9,460 bases of DNA, from the NCBI GenBank assembly GCA_021647145.1, contig JAKIVF010000126.1:1-9460 (forward strand), read 5' to 3'. Made by a program: the position numbers and the translations under genes. Each line of letters opens with the position of its first letter. Position 1 is the first letter of the stretch. A model generated the notes under the pieces. That model had not been told where the DNA came from, did no database searches, and saw only the letters and a list, made by a program, of their open reading frames with translations. The stretch is from Methylococcaceae bacterium (GTDB taxonomy: Bacteria; Pseudomonadota; Gammaproteobacteria; Methylococcales; Methylomonadaceae). Below are positions 6,469-9,460 of the stretch, piece after piece.

Positions 6469-7266
6469 ATGACCATCAATAAAACAGGCAATAAAGGTAT
6501 TGATAAAAAAATTGCAGATTTTGAGAATCAACTAACTCTTCCTTTCTGGTCAGAAAAAAATAGAGCCATGCCTAATCATATAGGTCGTTCAGCACTTTTT
6601 ACCCCTGTACAGCGAGGAGCAAGAGCATTTTGTGAGAATGAAGTAGTTTGGTCTAGGACTGATGTTGCTATAACCTATACAGGGCTTAGGCTTGATGAAG
6701 CTGATGCGGACTTATGGATGCAATTACTCCACCATTATCGAGATACTCGCAGTAATAAACGCATTTATATAAATAGATCAGACTTATTGTATTCACTGGG
6801 AAAATCTAGAACCAGTACCGCTTATAGTTGGTTGGAAGATGCAATGACAAGATTACAAGGATCAATAAAACTAAAGTCAAAGAAATACGTGATTAGTACT
6901 CCATTGCTACAGAAATATGCGATTGATGAGATTAATGATAAATACTACATACAAATTGATTCTCAGATAGCCCAATTATTTAGTAATCAGGAATTCTCAT
7001 TATTTGACTGGAAAAAGAGACTGAGACTTAAATATGCTCTAGCAAAATCTTTACAACGCCATATCGCAGCCTCATCACAACAGGTACAGAACTTTACTTA
7101 TGCTAACTTGCTCCAGCGATTTAAGCGTAAAAATCAGAATATCAAATACTTAAAACGAGACTTAAAACGTGCTTGTCAGGAGCTTGTAGAGGTTAAAATA
7201 TTAACTCATTTTTATTTGGAAGATGAGTCAATCAAGGTTTATAAAAATAAGAATATTTCAAAATAG
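6469..7266 (+). CDS. trfA: TrfA-family plasmid replication initiator
   Basis: A 265-residue protein that should bind the iterons just downstream, melt the origin and recruit the host helicase. It matches TrfA of RK2-type replicons: LPFWSEKNRAMPNHIGRSAL (24-43, the family's 'LP.W......PN...RSALF' block), then ITYTGLRLDEADADLWMQLL (68-87), an N-terminal winged-helix domain (about 98-180), IDSQIAQLF (163-171), and a second winged helix (about 182-250) ending LKRACQELVEVKIL. This two-winged-helix plan is shared by iteron initiators such as RepE and Pi. Length is close to the shorter TrfA form. It follows the small HTH gene after four bases, with a GAAGAG stretch as a modest ribosome-binding site, and ends 12 bases before the first DnaA box, so initiator and origin form one unit. 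Confidence 0.92.
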   Translation: MTINKTGNKGIDKKIADFENQLTLPFWSEKNRAMPNHIGRSALFTPVQRGARAFCENEVVWSRTDVAITYTGLRLDEADADLWMQLLHHYRDTRSNKRIYINRSDLLYSLGKSRTSTAYSWLEDAMTRLQGSIKLKSKKYVISTPLLQKYAIDEINDKYYIQIDSQIAQLFSNQEFSLFDWKKRLRLKYALAKSLQRHIAASSQQVQNFTYANLLQRFKRKNQNIKYLKRDLKRACQELVEVKILTHFYLEDESIKVYKNKNISK

Positions 7267-7278
7267 TTATGTTTTCGC

Positions 7279-7287
7279 TGTGGATAA
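7279..7287 (-). promoter_or_regulatory. DnaA box 1 (TTATCCACA)
   Basis: Exact consensus DnaA box on the minus strand, ending three bases before the iteron at 7291. It recruits the host initiator to the plasmid origin. It belongs to a 30-bp unit (7279-7308) repeated exactly at 7499-7528. Confidence 0.85.
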
Positions 7288-7458
7288 GTTGAGAGGTTTC
7301 AATCACCACCCTGAGAGGTTTCAATCACCGTTTCCAGTTTTTTGAGAGGTTTCAATCACCAAAGTAGCAAATTTGAGAGGTTTCAATCACCAAAAGTAAG
7401 TTTTGAGAGGTAACGATCACCGATTCTGAGAGGTAACGATCACCAAAATCAGAAAATC

Positions 7459-7467
7459 TGTGAATAA
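7459..7467 (-). promoter_or_regulatory. DnaA box 2 (TTATTCACA)
   Basis: Matches the TTATNCACA consensus on the minus strand. It ends three bases before the divergent iteron at 7471, the same spacing as boxes 1 and 3. Confidence 0.8.
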
Positions 7468-7498
7468 GTCGAGAGGTATCAATCCCCAAACACTAAAT

Positions 7499-7507
7499 TG
7501 TGGATAA
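7499..7507 (-). promoter_or_regulatory. DnaA box 3 (TTATCCACA)
   Basis: Exact consensus DnaA box on the minus strand, ending three bases before the iteron at 7511. With that iteron it forms the second identical copy of the box-plus-iteron unit. Confidence 0.85.
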
Positions 7508-7590
7508 GTTGAGAGGTTTCAATCACCATTTGAGAGGTAACGATCACCATTTGAGAGGTTTCAATCACTTTTAGAGAGGTTTCAATCACC

Positions 7591-7680
7591 AGCGATTTTT
7601 TATCTTATTGATTATTATAAAATAAATAGGGCGTTTTCTTCTCTTTACCCTCTATTACCCATTATTACCTATGAAACTTT
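7591..7680. other. AT-rich probable DNA unwinding region with 10-bp phased TTACC repeats
   Basis: Follows the last iteron directly and is very AT-rich to about 7625. Then TTACC recurs at 7645-7649, 7655-7659 and 7665-7669, exactly 10 bp apart, within a loose YYTWTTACCY consensus. Position fits a duplex-unwinding element; the repeats may be strand-binding sites for an initiator. Melting here is inference. Confidence 0.5.
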
Positions 7681-7761
7681 GATATTGGAAGTTAAAAGAT
7701 GATTCAGTTATTATAGAAAAACTAGATGAGCCCCAAATAAAATGAAATATGTAGTAAGCAT

Positions 7762-8261
7762 ATGAGCATTGAACAAACGAGTATGGATATTAATTTCTTA
7801 GAAGCATGGAAAATCGCTGTTTCTCGTATTGGTATGGAATGTTTCTACTGTGGTCCTGGTCTAACAAAACCAAAAAAATAAGTGATGTTTTTTCTAGGGA
7901 ACAAGTGAGACCTGACTATGAACAATTTGTTAAAAAAATTGAACTTATAAAAAATACCGAGTTAGCTATATTTATGTGCGCAATTTATTCTTTTTATAAT
8001 TCTGAGGATGGGTTAAGACTTCTTCACAAATATACTTCTTTGCATTCGCTAAAAAATGTAAGTGATTCTGTGATAAGAGAATTAAGGTTAAACCATTATT
8101 TTACGTGGACTCAAGTTTTAGTGTTGAACTTAACGAAAATTGACTACATACTTAAATATTTAATCAAACCGAATGTGTTTCTTTATAAATCAGCAATCTT
8201 ATCAGACAAATTTTCAGACCTTAGGTGGGTATATCGCTTAAGGGTTTGCATGGATTTATGA
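7762..8261 (+). CDS. Unrecognised gene read in two frames joined at an A7 run (frameshifted or -1 slippage)
   Basis: ATG 7762 opens a 39-codon frame (MSIEQTSMDINFLEAWKIA...CFYCGPGLTKPKK) ending at TAA 7879-7881. Immediately before the stop is A7 (7872-7878), read A_AAA_AAA in the zero frame. A -1 shift there continues as ISDVFSREQVRPDYEQF and runs to TGA 8259-8261, about 166 residues in all. The longer frame alone could start at ATG 7806 but that has no ribosome-binding site, and its first 24 residues are less protein-like than the zero-frame reading. The start at 7762 also has only a weak site. The second half is helical and Lys/Leu-rich with no recognised domain or clear membrane segment. 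The last 79 bases overlap the convergent integrase gene. Programmed slippage, homopolymer mutation and sequencing error all fit. Confidence 0.45.
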
Positions 8262-9217
8262 CCAACTATTGATGCAACTTCTATATCTGATAAACCTAAC
8301 TCAACAAATCGACTAGTCGCTTCATGACGCAAATCATGAAAACGTAAACCATCAATTTCAGCTTTCTTTAAAGCATTTGACCAAGCCCTGTTCATCAAAA
8401 ATGGGCGACGAATGCCATCACGCCCAGCCTCCCCAAAGAAAATAAAATTTGTATCTATAGGGCGAATAGGATGATTAGTCGCTTCTTTTAAAACAGATAG
8501 TGCTTTGTTAGACAATGGTACAGTCCTAGATGTGCCATTTTTTGTATCGGCAAGGAACAGAGTTCGCTTTTTTAAGTCAACCTGACCTCTTGTTATATTT
8601 ACTATCTCGCTATGCCTCATACCAGTGTATAAGGCTAGCTTAACTATCCAAGCTAACATAGGATTTGAATGCTCTTCACATGCTTTCAATAACCTGTCCT
8701 CTTCATCTGCAACTAAACGTCTATCCCGACCTTTTGAGGCTTTGGGCTTGGTTACATTAGAAACAGGGTTAACTGCTAAACCCATTCCCCATTCTCTAAT
8801 AGCAGTTGTATACAGGTGGCTTAACAGTGTTAATTCTAAACGTACCGAGGTTGCACTTTTACCATCTGCAAGACGCATATCTCGATAATCTGCAATTTTC
8901 TCTGTTTTTAAGGAAGCTAGACTATATTTACCAAAATACTCTTGAAGTAGTTTAGCTCGTCTAATTTCTGGCGGTTGTGTTGATGGTTTTTTAGTAGGTG
9001 ACACTTCTTTAACATAACGATCGAGTGCTTGCGCAAGTGTCGTCCTTTCAGATACATTTCTGGAAATATAAATTCCACGAACAATTTCATCTTCTGTGGT
9101 TCTTGCCCAATCAACAGCATCTCTTTTTATACGAAAGGTTTTAGTCTCTAGTGGGTTTCCTTTTATTCTTATTATTGCTTTCCAAGAGCCTGATTGTGTC
9201 TTTACAAAAGTCGCCAT
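8183..9217 (-). CDS. int: Tyrosine recombinase (phage-type integrase) for tRNA-Leu integration
   Basis: A 344-residue site-specific recombinase from the preferred ATG at 9217 (MATFVKTQSGSWKAIIR), which has GAGG about nine bases upstream. An in-frame ATG at 9238 would add seven residues and is less likely. Domains: an N-terminal arm-binding beta module (about 1-50), a SAM-like core-binding domain (about 60-150), and a C-terminal catalytic domain with all expected residues: R201 (TGMRHSE), K226 (DTKNGTSR), H294 and R297 (FHDLRH), H320 (VGHKS) and nucleophile Y329 (KRYTHL). Length is normal for P4/lambda-like integrases. It lies 122 bases from the 3' end of tRNA-Leu and is transcribed away from it, the usual arrangement for an element inserted at a tRNA 3' end. 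Its 3' end overlaps the convergent 7762-8261 gene by 79 bases. Confidence 0.93.
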   Translation of the reverse strand: MATFVKTQSGSWKAIIRIKGNPLETKTFRIKRDAVDWARTTEDEIVRGIYISRNVSERTTLAQALDRYVKEVSPTKKPSTQPPEIRRAKLLQEYFGKYSLASLKTEKIADYRDMRLADGKSATSVRLELTLLSHLYTTAIREWGMGLAVNPVSNVTKPKASKGRDRRLVADEEDRLLKACEEHSNPMLAWIVKLALYTGMRHSEIVNITRGQVDLKKRTLFLADTKNGTSRTVPLSNKALSVLKEATNHPIRPIDTNFIFFGEAGRDGIRRPFLMNRAWSNALKKAEIDGLRFHDLRHEATSRFVELGLSDIEVASIVGHKSMQTLKRYTHLRSENLSDKIADL

Positions 9218-9219
9218 GA

Positions 9220-9259
9220 TGTACCTCATAAATCTCACGAGTGTACCTATATTGTACCT
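9220..9259 (-). promoter_or_regulatory. Three phased AGGTACA repeats at the integrase start
   Basis: TGTACCT on the plus strand (AGGTACA on the coding strand) occurs at 9220-9226, 9242-9248 and 9253-9259. Start spacings are 22 and 11 bp, about two turns and one turn, so all face the same side of the helix. The copy nearest the gene overlaps its ribosome-binding region. They could be integrase arm-type sites or operator sites for autorepression. Confidence 0.45.
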
Positions 9260-9264
9260 TTTTT

Positions 9265-9292
9265 ATTATTTGGCGCTAGGGGTGTTTTTCAA
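9265..9292 (-). promoter_or_regulatory. Candidate integrase promoter
   Basis: On the minus strand TTGAAA (9287-9292) and AATAAT (9265-9270) are 16 bases apart, each one mismatch from sigma-70 consensus. Transcription would start near the phased AGGTACA repeats. AT-rich context makes chance matches common, so this is tentative. Confidence 0.3.
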
Positions 9293-9339
9293 AAAACAAT
9301 CAACTTGATACTAAGACATTGATTTTTAATAGAAAATAA

Positions 9340-9400
9340 TGGTGCCCAGGGCCGGAATCGAACCGGCACGGTGTTGCCACCGAGGGATTTTAAGTCCCTT
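9340..9400. other. Probable attachment site at the 3' part of tRNA-Leu
   Basis: Integrases of this type usually recombine within the 3' half of a tRNA gene, restoring it on insertion. The intact tRNA next to int fits this. A direct repeat of the tRNA 3' end, which would mark the other element end, was not seen in 1-9339 and is expected to the left of the window. The exact core is unknown. Confidence 0.5.
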
Positions 9401-9426
9401 GCGTCTACCAATTTCGCCACCTGGGC
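9340..9426 (-). tRNA. tRNA-Leu (anticodon UAA), CCA encoded
   Basis: Eighty-seven bases on the minus strand form a full class II tRNA. The acceptor stem GCCCAGG pairs with CCTGGGC; the anticodon stem AGGGA/TCCCT holds the loop CTTAAAA with anticodon TAA; the long variable arm is CGGTGGCAACACCG; the T arm is GCCGGTTCGATTCCGGC; discriminator A and encoded CCA end at 9340. It appears intact. Its 3' end faces the integrase, so it marks the chromosome-side boundary of the element. Confidence 0.97.
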
Positions 9427-9460
9427 ATGTAATGTAATTACATTGATGGGCTTACTTGTC

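Larger units (their letters stand above)
7290..7590 (+). repeat. Eleven direct 17-bp iterons (GAGAGGTTTCAATCACC)
   Basis: Starts: 7291, 7313, 7344, 7375, 7405, 7428, 7471, 7511, 7532, 7553 and 7574, all in plus orientation. Six are exact; 7553 differs by its last base (CACT). Those at 7405, 7428 and 7532 carry the variant GAGAGGTAACGATCACC, and 7471 reads GAGAGGTATCAATCCCC. Most have T before the first G. Start-to-start distances are 22, 31, 31, 30, 23, 43, 40, 21, 21 and 21, close to whole helical turns (2, 3 or 4), so TrfA would line up on one DNA face. They are too close together for CRISPR repeats. Confidence 0.95.
7279..7680. other. Plasmid replication origin (oriV): iterons, DnaA boxes and AT-rich tract
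   Basis: Directly downstream of trfA are eleven 17-bp iterons, three DnaA boxes and then an AT-rich stretch (about 7591-7680), the standard plan of iteron-controlled oriV. No gene is seen between 7267 and 7761. Orientation runs initiator gene, iterons, then probable unwinding region. The AT-rich part holds TTATTGATTATTATAAAAT-type sequence and three TTACC repeats exactly 10 bp apart. Confidence 0.85.

Noticed and set aside
7290..7590. Repeat array considered as CRISPR
   Set aside because: Units are 17 bp with 4-26 bp gaps, no uniform spacers, DnaA boxes in the gaps, and a TrfA gene directly upstream. These are iterons.
7671..7744. Short peptide-like frames (for example YWKLKDDSVIIEKLDEPQIK) before the 7762 gene
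   Set aside because: Interrupted by stops right after the ATG and without ribosome-binding sites; could be a remnant but not supportable as a gene.
8625..9120. Open frames antisense or out of frame within the integrase gene
   Set aside because: The integrase frame carries all catalytic residues; the others are shadows.
9431..9444. Perfect 14-bp palindrome AATGTAATTACATT upstream of tRNA-Leu
   Set aside because: It is AT-rich, lies on the chromosomal side within tRNA spacer or promoter DNA, and nothing ties it to a regulator.

Overview
The window looks like one end of an integrated, plasmid-derived mobile element in an AT-rich gammaproteobacterial chromosome. The evidence is a complete tRNA-Leu(UAA) gene at the right edge (9340-9426, minus), whose 3' end faces an adjacent tyrosine recombinase gene (8183-9217, minus). 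That is the usual arrangement for elements that insert into the 3' end of a tRNA gene. The host assignment rests on protein resemblance and tRNA sequence only; no species can be named.

Layout, left to right. (1) 1-954, plus: the C-terminus of a type I restriction subunit (HsdR-like), then an overlapping YgjP-type zinc metallopeptidase gene. This is probably cargo. (2) 955-1193: a short gene-poor gap. (3) 1194-3668, minus: a TraA-type relaxase-helicase (MobA/MobL nuclease domain plus AAA/UvrD-like helicase). (4) 3669-3894: a divergent intergenic region with nested inverted repeats followed by a TGCGCC core, a good oriT candidate of the RSF1010/Ti (MOBQ) type. (5) 3895-4977, plus: traC, traD and an unrecognised third gene in a compact operon. 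(6) 5001-6101, minus: an unrecognised 366-residue protein with two C-terminal membrane segments. (7) 6246-7266, plus: a small winged-helix-like protein and a TrfA-family replication initiator. (8) 7279-7680: a replication origin with eleven 17-bp iterons in one orientation, three DnaA boxes and an AT-rich tract. (9) 7762-8261, plus: an unrecognised gene whose two halves join across an A7 run. (10) Integrase, possible phased regulatory repeats, and tRNA-Leu.

Together these parts describe an element that could integrate (Int at tRNA-Leu), replicate when excised (TrfA, iterons, DnaA) and be mobilised (oriT, TraA, TraC, TraD). No type IV secretion or coupling protein is visible, so within this window it is mobilisable rather than self-transmissible. 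The second attachment site was not found here and should lie further left, beyond the restriction genes.

The least explained parts are the 366-residue membrane protein, the third gene of the tra operon, the A7-split gene, and a 27-bp element (22/27 identical) upstream of both the tra operon and the replication operon.
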